5,193 bases of DNA from DATJJW01 sp035491935. GTDB taxonomy: Bacteria; Pseudomonadota; Alphaproteobacteria; ATCC43930; CGMCC-115725. Both the position numbers and the translations under genes were made by a program. Location: the NCBI GenBank assembly GCA_035491935.1, contig DATJJW010000237.1, forward strand, positions 1 through 5,193, in the 5' to 3' direction. Position 1 is the first letter of the stretch. The number at the start of each line of letters is the position of its first letter. This document shows positions 1-4,862 of this stretch, piece by piece. The notes under the pieces are model-generated. The model had not been told where the DNA came from. It saw only the letters and a list, made by a program, of their open reading frames with translations, and did not search any database.

Positions 1-35
1 CAGTGTTCCAAGGGGTGAACGGGGCGATTGACCAT
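1..35 (-). CDS. Probable N-terminus of a divergent gene leaving the left edge (partial)
   Basis: An ATG at 33-35 read leftwards opens a frame beginning MVNRPVHPLEH with no stop before the edge. A strong Shine-Dalgarno-like AGGAG lies at 47-51, 11 nt before the ATG, which is slightly long but usable. The gene would be divergent from the transporter gene and share the operator at 76-94, the usual layout for an inducible catabolic or uptake unit next to its regulator or enzyme gene. Only 11 codons are visible, so the product cannot be named; an IclR-type regulator or a catabolic enzyme would fit the context, but this is a guess. Chance openness over so few codons is quite possible. Confidence 0.4.
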   Translation of the reverse strand, partial: MVNRPVHPLEH

Positions 36-56
36 GGGGACGGCGTCTCCTAGTAT
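28..56 (+). promoter_or_regulatory. Candidate sigma-70 promoter for the MFS transporter gene
   Basis: TTGACC at 28-33 (5 of 6 matches to the -35 consensus) is followed after 17 bp by TAGTAT at 51-56 (4 of 6 to the -10 consensus), so transcription would start near 62-64. That gives a leader of about 155 nt before the preferred ATG at 220 and puts the palindrome at 76-94 just downstream of the start site, where a bound repressor would block elongation or clearance. An alternative -10 is GATAAT at 82-87 inside the palindrome, but its -35 partner TTGTTC (57-62) is weak and spaced 19 bp away. This is a prediction by motif match only. Confidence 0.45.
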
Positions 57-75
57 TTGTTCGTATATAAAAAAC

Positions 76-94
76 TTGTTCGATAATCGAACAA
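76..94. promoter_or_regulatory. Perfect palindromic operator, IclR/PcaR-like
   Basis: TTGTTCGATAATCGAACAA is a perfect 9-bp inverted repeat around a single central base. The core GTTCGAT-N-ATCGAAC closely resembles sites bound by IclR-family regulators of aromatic-acid catabolism such as PcaR. A further copy of the half-site, TTGTTCG at 57-63, lies 19 bp upstream in direct orientation, about two helical turns. This recalls the three-half-site operators described for PcaU/PobR-type IclR members. The site sits between two divergent starts and overlaps candidate -10 elements on both strands, so it could control both genes. The regulator is not in the window, and a MarR or GntR protein cannot be excluded. 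Confidence 0.75.
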
Positions 95-112
95 AATCGG
101 CTTCCGAGTCAA
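83..112 (-). promoter_or_regulatory. Candidate promoter for the divergent leftward gene
   Basis: Read on the minus strand, TTGACT (plus positions 107-112, 5 of 6 to the -35 consensus) is followed after 18 bp by GATTAT (83-88, 4 of 6 to the -10 consensus). The -10 lies inside the palindromic operator, so regulator binding would exclude polymerase directly. The product would start at about 75-77 and reach the Shine-Dalgarno-like AGGAG (47-51) and ATG (33-35) of the leftward gene. This is motif-based and depends on that gene being real. Confidence 0.35.
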
Positions 113-219
113 TGGTCGAGATCGGTGATCGCGATCGGCTCGAAGAGGTCCGAACACAGGAGGCGACGGCACCCGCGCGCATCCGCCCGCGCGTGCCGCA
201 AGGGATGGGAGATCGACGG

Positions 220-1467
220 ATGAGCAGTCAGGCGAGCGCCGATACGCGTGCGGGCGTCAACCCCGGATTCTATAAATGGGTCATCGTGGCCATGGGCTGG
301 TCGGCCATGGTCTGTACCTTCGTCGACCGCCTGACCTGGGGCTCGGTGGCCCTGCAGGCCTCGCACTCGCTGAGCCTGCCGCTGATCGCGCTCGGCGTCT
401 TCGTCACGGCCTTCTTTTCCGGATACACCGTCGCCAACATCCTCGGCGGCTTCATCCTCGACCGCATCGGCGCGCGCTCCATGGTGGCGATCTCGCTGGT
501 GATCCTGGGTGGCCTCACCTTCAGTTTCAGCCTGACCACCAGCCTCGCCATGGGCATCGTCATCCAGGCGCTGATGGGCATGGCGGCCGGCGTCGACACC
601 TCGGCCTCGGTCAAGCTGGTGACCGCCTGGTTCGGCATGTATGGCCGTGGCAAGGCGATCGGCTTCCTGCTGACCTCCACGCCCTGCTCGGTGATGATCA
701 CCAACGCCATCGTGCCGCGGTTGCTGCAGGCCTATGGGTGGCAGACGGTCTACGAGATACTGGGTGTCACCACCGCGCTGTTCGGTGTCATCTGCTTCCT
801 TCTCATCCGCAACGGCCCGGTGATCGAGCGCGGCCATTTCATCACGCGGGAGGAGCTGCGCAACCTGGTCACCAACCGTCGCTTCGTGCTGATGATCCTG
901 GCGGGATTCGGCGGCTATTGGGCCTATTGGGGCTTCGCCTTCCTGGTCAACGCCATGATGGTGAAGCAATACGGGCTGTCGCCGGTGATCGCGGGCTCGA
1001 TCGTCTTCTGGTTCGGCTTCACCTCGCTGTTCTCGAAGCCGATCGTCGGCATCGTCTCGGACATGTTGGGCAAGCGCCAGGCGGTGATGATCGTGGTCAT
1101 GGCGGCCTATGGGCTGATGGTGCTGTCCTTCGCTTTCTTGAGCGGCCGGATGGCGTTGACCCTGGGTGCCGCCGCCATGGGCTTCTTCTCGATCGCCTGG
1201 TCGCCGCTGCTCAATGCCAATGCCGCCGAGGCCTGCGGCAAGCATCAGGCCGGCACCTCGGTCGGCATCGCCAACGGGCTGTGGCAATTCTCCAGTGTCG
1301 TCTCGCCCTCGGCCGCCTGGGTCGTCTATCAATCGACGCACAGCTTCGCGATACCCTTCATCTTCCTGGCCTGCGGGCCACTGGTCAGCACGATCGCGCT
1401 GTTCTGGGTCAGGGATCTGAAGCCGCAGGAGGATGAGATGGCTCTGCCCGAGCGCCGCCGGGCTTAG
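220..1467 (+). CDS. Major facilitator superfamily transporter (organic/aromatic anion type)
   Basis: A 415-residue inner-membrane carrier, probably a proton- or anion-coupled importer of an organic acid. Twelve hydrophobic segments can be followed from residue 19 to 397, split 6+6 by a charged central loop (about 197-220). The N-half motif A reads GGFILDRIGAR (residues 76-86) and its C-half copy is GIVSDMLGKR (277-286), both diagnostic of MFS. A charged VDR in helix 1 (35-37) resembles the DR of the anion:cation symporter and related oxalate/monocarboxylate carriers, so those subfamilies are the best guess. The ATG at 220 is chosen because GGGAG (207-211) sits 8 nt upstream and helix 1 then starts near residue 19. 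Longer in-frame starts at 28 (TTG) or 112 would add an Arg/Glu-rich tail encoded over the operator and promoter, which is unlikely. Substrate is unknown; the IclR-like operator hints at an aromatic or hydroxy acid. Confidence 0.93.
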   Translation: MSSQASADTRAGVNPGFYKWVIVAMGWSAMVCTFVDRLTWGSVALQASHSLSLPLIALGVFVTAFFSGYTVANILGGFILDRIGARSMVAISLVILGGLTFSFSLTTSLAMGIVIQALMGMAAGVDTSASVKLVTAWFGMYGRGKAIGFLLTSTPCSVMITNAIVPRLLQAYGWQTVYEILGVTTALFGVICFLLIRNGPVIERGHFITREELRNLVTNRRFVLMILAGFGGYWAYWGFAFLVNAMMVKQYGLSPVIAGSIVFWFGFTSLFSKPIVGIVSDMLGKRQAVMIVVMAAYGLMVLSFAFLSGRMALTLGAAAMGFFSIAWSPLLNANAAEACGKHQAGTSVGIANGLWQFSSVVSPSAAWVVYQSTHSFAIPFIFLACGPLVSTIALFWVRDLKPQEDEMALPERRRA

Positions 1468-1473
1468 TCTCCG

Positions 1474-1770
1474 CTAGAGACGTCGCGCCCGGCGGTTTCG
1501 GGCCGGGCGCGGCATCACACTGCCGATCTTGAGGCCCAGAATGGCGGCGATGGCGAGGTCGGCCGGCGCCACGCCGAGCCGGCTGCCAGCGGGACCCAAT
1601 GCCAACGCCATCAAGGCGATTAACAGGATCAGCCCCGGGGCCACCGCCATGTCGCGGCTGGGGATGCGGCCGCGCCGCTCCAATGCCTCGCCTACCCGCA
1701 GCAGCAGATGGATGATGCCCGCGAAGAGCAGGGTGGTCGCAGTCAGGCCAAGGACGAAACTGGAGAACAT
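1474..1770 (-). CDS. Small hydrophobic membrane protein, last gene of the minus-strand run
   Basis: A 98-residue protein with three probable membrane segments (about residues 5-25, 43-60 and 70-86), a basic loop between the first two (ERRGRIPSR, 31-39) and a very basic C-terminal tail (RPARNRRARRL). I do not recognise a family. The ATG at 1770 is preferred; an in-frame GTG at 1776 would add two residues, and neither has a clear Shine-Dalgarno sequence. The gene follows the other small membrane protein gene by 57 bp (51 bp from the GTG) across a 15-bp tandem repeat. It converges on the transporter gene with only 6 bp between the two stops. Its last codons coincide with a GC-rich hairpin. Hydrophobicity in this frame, with strong G/C third positions, supports it as real; function is unknown. 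Confidence 0.65.
   Translation of the reverse strand: MFSSFVLGLTATTLLFAGIIHLLLRVGEALERRGRIPSRDMAVAPGLILLIALMALALGPAGSRLGVAPADLAIAAILGLKIGSVMPRPARNRRARRL
1484..1511. terminator. GC-rich hairpin between convergent genes (possible terminator)
   Basis: CGCGCCCGGC at 1484-1493 pairs perfectly with GCCGGGCGCG at 1502-1511, leaving an 8-nt loop. It begins 16 bp after the stop of the transporter gene, where a terminator is expected. No T-tract follows on either strand, so it is not a classic intrinsic terminator. It could still slow polymerase, protect 3' ends, or act with Rho. It also encodes the basic tail of the convergent small membrane protein. Confidence 0.5.
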
Positions 1771-1785
1771 CGGCACCGGGTTTCA

Positions 1786-1838
1786 GGTGAGGGCATCTTA
1801 GGCGAGGGCACCTTAAGCAAGGGCACCTTAAGCAAGGA
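1786..1838. repeat. 15-bp tandem repeat, three copies plus a partial fourth
   Basis: Three consecutive 15-bp units, GGTGAGGGCATCTTA (1786-1800), GGCGAGGGCACCTTA (1801-1815) and AGCAAGGGCACCTTA (1816-1830), are followed by the first 8 bp of a fourth (1831-1838). On the minus strand each unit starts with TAA, and the copy at 1828-1830 is the stop codon of the upstream small membrane protein. The array thus duplicates the end of that gene, keeping the frame (15 = 5 codons), and fills the space before the next gene. Units drift progressively from right to left, as expected for slippage copies of increasing age. Confidence 0.85.
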
Positions 1839-2082
1839 ATGGGCAGCCGGCCAATTCCCACACGGCCAGCAGCAGCCAGAATATGGGGCCGATGCGCGCG
1901 CCGCGCAGCCCGCTGCCGATGGCGATCAGCAGGGCCGCCAGCGCCATCAGGTAGAGGGCGGCCGGCCCGGTCCAGAACGAGACGACCCAGATGAGCGGCC
2001 CGATCCGCTCGAAGGGATGGGCAAGCAGGCCCAGCGTCAACGCCGTCTGGGTGGTGAGCGTCGGTTCCGGCATCTCGCTCAC
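1828..2082 (-). CDS. Small membrane protein, translationally coupled to the upstream gene
   Basis: An 84-residue protein with two clear membrane helices (about residues 34-56 and 64-82) after an amphipathic N-terminal part; the loop between them is short and basic (GLRGARIG). I do not recognise a family. The GTG at 2082 overlaps the TGA of the preceding gene as GTGA, a typical sign of translational coupling in one transcript. An ATG at 2073 with GAG-rich sequence before it is the alternative start and would remove three residues. The stop lies in the first unit of the 15-bp tandem repeat. Tight linkage suggests it works with, or helps anchor, the peptidase-like membrane protein encoded just before it; this is inferred from context only. 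Confidence 0.7.
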   Translation of the reverse strand: MSEMPEPTLTTQTALTLGLLAHPFERIGPLIWVVSFWTGPAALYLMALAALLIAIGSGLRGARIGPIFWLLLAVWELAGCPFLA

Positions 2083-2999
2083 GGTGCCGCCGCCATCACC
2101 CCGACCCGGGCGAAATAGCCCCCGAAATCGGGGTCGAGGGCGATATAGGCCGCCTGGAACAAGCCCGCTTTTTGCCGGATGCGCGGGTAGCGCAGCATCA
2201 GCGCCACGAGATCGGCGGGATGGCCGAACACCGCATCGGCATAGGTGTTGAAGTCGTTGCGGATCGAGGCCTGGCCGTAGCGGCTCAAGAAACCCTGCGC
2301 ATGCAGCGTGGCGGACCCTGCCGGATCCTCGGTGATCTGCGTCGCCTCCAGCTTGGCGTTGGCATCATGGGCGATGGCATAGGCAAAGCCCGCGGGGTTG
2401 GCGGCACTCCAGGCCTTGTCGTCGAGCGTGCCTTGGCTGAGCGCCAGTGTGCTGAACTCATGATGCACCGTATCGCGCACGAAGACCCTGGTGGCGGCAT
2501 CGTCCAGCGGCGGTACGATGATGAAGATCGTCGAGATGTATGTCACGCCGCCGACATGGTCGCCGTCGATGCTGAGATCGCCGCACAACACCAGCGGTCC
2601 CATGGTCCGGCGCACGAAATCCGGCGGATAGACCGACAACGCCTGGATCACCAGCTTGAGCGCCGGCACGATATCGGCCTGGGCGATCGGTTCGACATGC
2701 CAGCCCGTCGGGTCGAGCTTCGGGTCCCAGGCGCGGAAATGCGCCGGGTCGGCCCAACTGACATGCACGCCCCACTGCCGCTCGATGAAACCGGCCAGAT
2801 CCTGCGCCTTGGTGCCGTCATCCGTGGCCATCGCCGTCGTCTCGGGCCGGCTGCCCGGCCAGGACGGCAGGATGGCATGGCCGAACCCAGGCTCGGCATG
2901 GGTATAGAGCGCCGCCTGCGCCACCATGGCGGCGAAGAGCAGCAGCCCCAGCAGCCGACGACCCTGGCGCAGGGATCTTGCCCAGGTGTCGAGCGGCAC
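2079..2999 (-). CDS. Membrane-anchored or secreted protein with HHE motif, putative metallopeptidase-like
   Basis: A 306-residue protein from the GTG at 2999. Residues 12-15 are basic (QGRR), followed by a hydrophobic stretch (LLGLLLFAAMVAQAALY, 16-32) that looks like a signal anchor or uncleaved signal peptide. The rest is soluble and probably periplasmic. The motif TVHHEFSTLAL (177-187), followed far downstream by RNDFNTYADAVFG (247-259), recalls putative zinc-binding metallopeptidases with an HHEF motif and a later acidic-aromatic-YA element. A canonical HExxH is absent because the position after HEF is Ser-Thr, so activity is uncertain. The GTG at 2999 is chosen for AAGGCGG (3005-3011), one mismatch from the ideal Shine-Dalgarno, with 5-nt spacing. 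In-frame alternatives are GTG 3038 and ATG 3083; the latter would overlap the LysM gene by 20 bp and lacks a ribosome site. The 3' end overlaps the next gene as GTGA. Confidence 0.78.
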   Translation of the reverse strand: MPLDTWARSLRQGRRLLGLLLFAAMVAQAALYTHAEPGFGHAILPSWPGSRPETTAMATDDGTKAQDLAGFIERQWGVHVSWADPAHFRAWDPKLDPTGWHVEPIAQADIVPALKLVIQALSVYPPDFVRRTMGPLVLCGDLSIDGDHVGGVTYISTIFIIVPPLDDAATRVFVRDTVHHEFSTLALSQGTLDDKAWSAANPAGFAYAIAHDANAKLEATQITEDPAGSATLHAQGFLSRYGQASIRNDFNTYADAVFGHPADLVALMLRYPRIRQKAGLFQAAYIALDPDFGGYFARVGVMAAAP

Positions 3000-3063
3000 G
3001 TTTTCCGCCTTGAGACGTCTCAGCCAGCCGGCTGCCACATCGCCCCCATGGAATTCGGCCCCT

Positions 3064-4311
3064 TCATGTCTGGGGCGGCCCATTGTTGCGCGATTGAATA
3101 TGCCCGTTCTCGCCTTGCCAGACGGTGATGCCGGCGGCGGTGGCGGCAACCCCGGCCGTGGCCGCGGCACCGGCGCCATAGGCGGCAATGACCGGCCAGG
3201 CGAACCAGACGACGACGGCGGCGACCGCGATCACCGCGACCGTGCCGATCACCTTCTGCGCCTGCGGGCTGACATGGACCTCCGGCATATGGAAATGCGA
3301 AGGCGCGGGGGCGGGTGCCGTCACCGGGGCGGGTGCGGGGCCGCGTGTCTCCGGATCGGGCGAGATCTCCAGCACCACCTTGAATTCGGCCGTGCCCCAA
3401 GTGTGCTTGGCCAACATGCCGCTCATCTTCGGGAAGGTGATGATCGAGCGGATCACCGGCTTGCCGTTGGAGACGGCGGCGGAGATCGCGGTGCTGACCG
3501 CATGGGCGTTGGCGCGCGTCGTCAGCACGCATTCGAAATTGACCGCGTTCTTGGCCCGGTCCCAGGTCACCTTCTGGTCCGACAGCAGCTGGCCATAGAC
3601 GGAATCGGCCTCCTTGCGCGCCTGCAGCTGCACATCCTTCTGGCTGTAGGTCACCAGCGCGGTCTTGTCGTCGGCCTGGATGGCGATGACGCCCTGCATC
3701 TTGATCGTGACGGTGAAGCCCGGATAGTGCTGGGTCACCAGCGGCAGGTCGTCCAGCCGATAGGCATAGGCGAAGCCCTTGACCATCAGGTGCTCGGCCG
3801 GGTTGTCGACATGCGGCGTCGTGTGGGGCTGGGATGCCACCGGATGCGGGATGGTGTGGCCGGCCGGCCCGTTGCTATTGGCGACGCGGCCGGGCGCGGT
3901 CGAGGGCGCATTGCCGATATTGGGCGAGGTCGGGCCCATGGGCCGCGGGAAGCTCGGCATGACCGGTGCGGGCGAGGGCTTGCCCAGATGGCTGGTGCCG
4001 GTGGCGGCCGGCACATGCCCCGACCCCGGATGGGTCGAGCCGGGCTTGGCCGAGCTCATCTGCTCGGTCACCTGGCGGCGGATCGCCGGGTCGTTGACCA
4101 GATGGCTGCCGATCGGCGGCAGATAGACCACTTCGCCCGGATGGATCAGGTTCGGGTTGACGATGCCGCGATTGCCGCGCTGGCGCTTCACCGCCGGCGA
4201 ATTGTTGTAGATGTAGATCGACGGCCAGACATGGCCGGCGCCGTAATGACGCTTGGCGATGCTCCAGAGCGTGTCGCCGGCTTTGACCTTATGGGCCGCT
4301 GTCCTGGTCAT
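3064..4311 (-). CDS. LysM-domain protein with proline-rich linkers and hydrophobic C-terminal tail
   Basis: A 415-residue protein. Residues 6-66 form a LysM peptidoglycan-binding domain (HKVKAGDTLWSIAKRHYG ... NPNLIHPGEVVYLPP). A Pro/Ser/His/Gly-rich linker spans about 86-172. A mixed alpha/beta central domain (about 175-320) has no family I recognise. A second Pro/Ala linker (324-338) follows, then one or two hydrophobic segments (353-398) ending in a Gly/Ala-rich glycine-zipper-like stretch and a polar tail. There is no N-terminal signal peptide: LysM starts almost at residue 1. This is typical of LysM proteins of contractile injection or phage-like structures and of LysM-led effectors, and differs from secreted wall hydrolases. 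The ATG at 4311 has GGGAG (4319-4323) 7 nt upstream. It is the first GC-rich gene after the AT-rich effector/immunity-like pair and probably heads the minus-strand operon. Confidence 0.88.
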   Translation of the reverse strand: MTRTAAHKVKAGDTLWSIAKRHYGAGHVWPSIYIYNNSPAVKRQRGNRGIVNPNLIHPGEVVYLPPIGSHLVNDPAIRRQVTEQMSSAKPGSTHPGSGHVPAATGTSHLGKPSPAPVMPSFPRPMGPTSPNIGNAPSTAPGRVANSNGPAGHTIPHPVASQPHTTPHVDNPAEHLMVKGFAYAYRLDDLPLVTQHYPGFTVTIKMQGVIAIQADDKTALVTYSQKDVQLQARKEADSVYGQLLSDQKVTWDRAKNAVNFECVLTTRANAHAVSTAISAAVSNGKPVIRSIITFPKMSGMLAKHTWGTAEFKVVLEISPDPETRGPAPAPVTAPAPAPSHFHMPEVHVSPQAQKVIGTVAVIAVAAVVVWFAWPVIAAYGAGAAATAGVAATAAGITVWQGENGHIQSRNNGPPQT

Positions 4312-4397
4312 CCTTCATCTCCCGACGGCAACGATTTGAAGGTGCGGCGCTGTAATGTTAAACGGTGATTTTTTTATTTAATAATGGATGAAGCACA
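4312..4397 (-). promoter_or_regulatory. AT-rich intergenic spacer upstream of the LysM gene
   Basis: This 86-bp gap lies between the immunity-like gene and the LysM gene. It contains an A/T run (about 4369-4384, with seven consecutive T on the plus strand) and the GGGAG ribosome site (4319-4323). It is the only stretch on the minus-strand run long enough to hold a separate promoter, and the A-rich block would suit an UP-like element. I could not find a convincing -35/-10 pair or a hairpin with a downstream T-run, so both internal initiation and read-through from the upstream pair remain open. Confidence 0.3.
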
Positions 4398-4844
4398 TCA
4401 ATTCGAAATATGTGATTGGGGGCATGTCAAATTATCCCTAACATAAAGTCCTTGTTTTCCTTCATTTGCCTTGAAGCAATATTTATAACCATGATGGGAA
4501 ACCCAGGCTTCCATCATCCAGCCCCCGAAGACAAAAAAGAATGTCATGAAGGCAAGGCCCCCCAAAAGGCTGAACCATTCAGCTCGTTGGGGCATTTGGA
4601 ATTTTCTGGCGATCGCGATGTAGGTTGAAATCCGAAAACCATAAATCCCTAGGGCACCGACGAAACTGAAAATGCCTGGTACCATTCTGACCTGGTCCTG
4701 ATTTACGGAAAAATCACCAAGGGCCTTGAGTAGAAAGAAATTAATCACCAGAACAATGACAAAATATATATCTGCAATATAGAGAATCCAGCTTCGCATG
4801 CTTATGCGATCGGAGATAAGTTTATGTGTGGATATGAAGCTCAT
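4398..4844 (-). CDS. Three-helix small membrane protein, probable immunity protein (DUF1240-like)
   Basis: A 148-residue protein with three membrane segments (about residues 18-41, 54-78 and 90-114) and a short polar C-terminal tail containing HGYKYC (118-123) and a second cysteine in NLTCPQ (138-143). This topology plus a GYxxC...YVxxxxxC tail resembles small inner-membrane proteins of the DUF1240 kind; the match is from memory and not verified. It starts at the ATG 4844, 18 bp after the stop of the upstream hydrophobic protein, on the same strand and with the same unusually low GC. A small polytopic membrane protein directly after a protein with a membrane-inserting C-terminus is the classic layout of a pore-forming toxin and its immunity protein, which would protect the producer's inner membrane. 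Function is therefore inferred from context. Ribosome site is weak (TAGG 3 nt before ATG, GGGA farther away). Confidence 0.75.
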   Translation of the reverse strand: MSFISTHKLISDRISMRSWILYIADIYFVIVLVINFFLLKALGDFSVNQDQVRMVPGIFSFVGALGIYGFRISTYIAIARKFQMPQRAEWFSLLGGLAFMTFFFVFGGWMMEAWVSHHGYKYCFKANEGKQGLYVRDNLTCPQSHISN

Positions 4845-4862
4845 AGCCTACGCGCATTTCCC

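Noticed and set aside
28..219. N-terminal extension of the transporter from the TTG at 28 or the ATG at 112
   Set aside because: The extension would be encoded across the promoter candidate and palindromic operator, is polar and Arg-rich, and is unlike MFS N-termini. The ATG at 220 has a well-placed GGGAG.
109..1341. Long minus-strand open frame (410 codons) opposite the MFS transporter gene
   Set aside because: Its product is rich in His, Asp, Arg, Gln and Gly with no domain or hydrophobic pattern, as expected antisense to a GC-rich gene with strong third-position bias. The plus-strand frame encodes a clear 12-helix transporter.
276..1436. Second plus-strand open frame inside the transporter gene
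   Set aside because: Its product is Arg/His/Gly-rich and without motifs. It is a frame shadow of the transporter gene.
1786..1838. CRISPR array
   Set aside because: The 15-bp units are directly adjacent without spacers, so this is a simple tandem repeat.
1409..1861. Minus-strand frame with Cys/Leu/Arg-rich repeats (RCPxLRCPxL)
   Set aside because: The peptide repeat is only the 15-bp tandem DNA repeat read in another frame. The rest is Pro/Arg/Gly-rich shadow of the small membrane protein gene.
2172..3128. Plus-strand open frame opposite the HHE-motif gene
   Set aside because: The composition is Arg/His/Gly-rich with no coherent domain. The minus-strand frame has a signal anchor, a motif and coupled neighbours.
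2926..4368. Long plus-strand open frame (480 codons) opposite the LysM gene
   Set aside because: The product is low-complexity Arg/Gly/His/Asp-rich and has no recognisable domain. The minus strand carries an unambiguous LysM domain with a good ribosome site.
4355..4384. Possible intrinsic terminator around the run of T on the plus strand
   Set aside because: The T-run is on the plus strand, where no gene ends. Only a weak TTAAA/TTTAA pairing surrounds it, with no GC stem, so it does not terminate the minus-strand genes.
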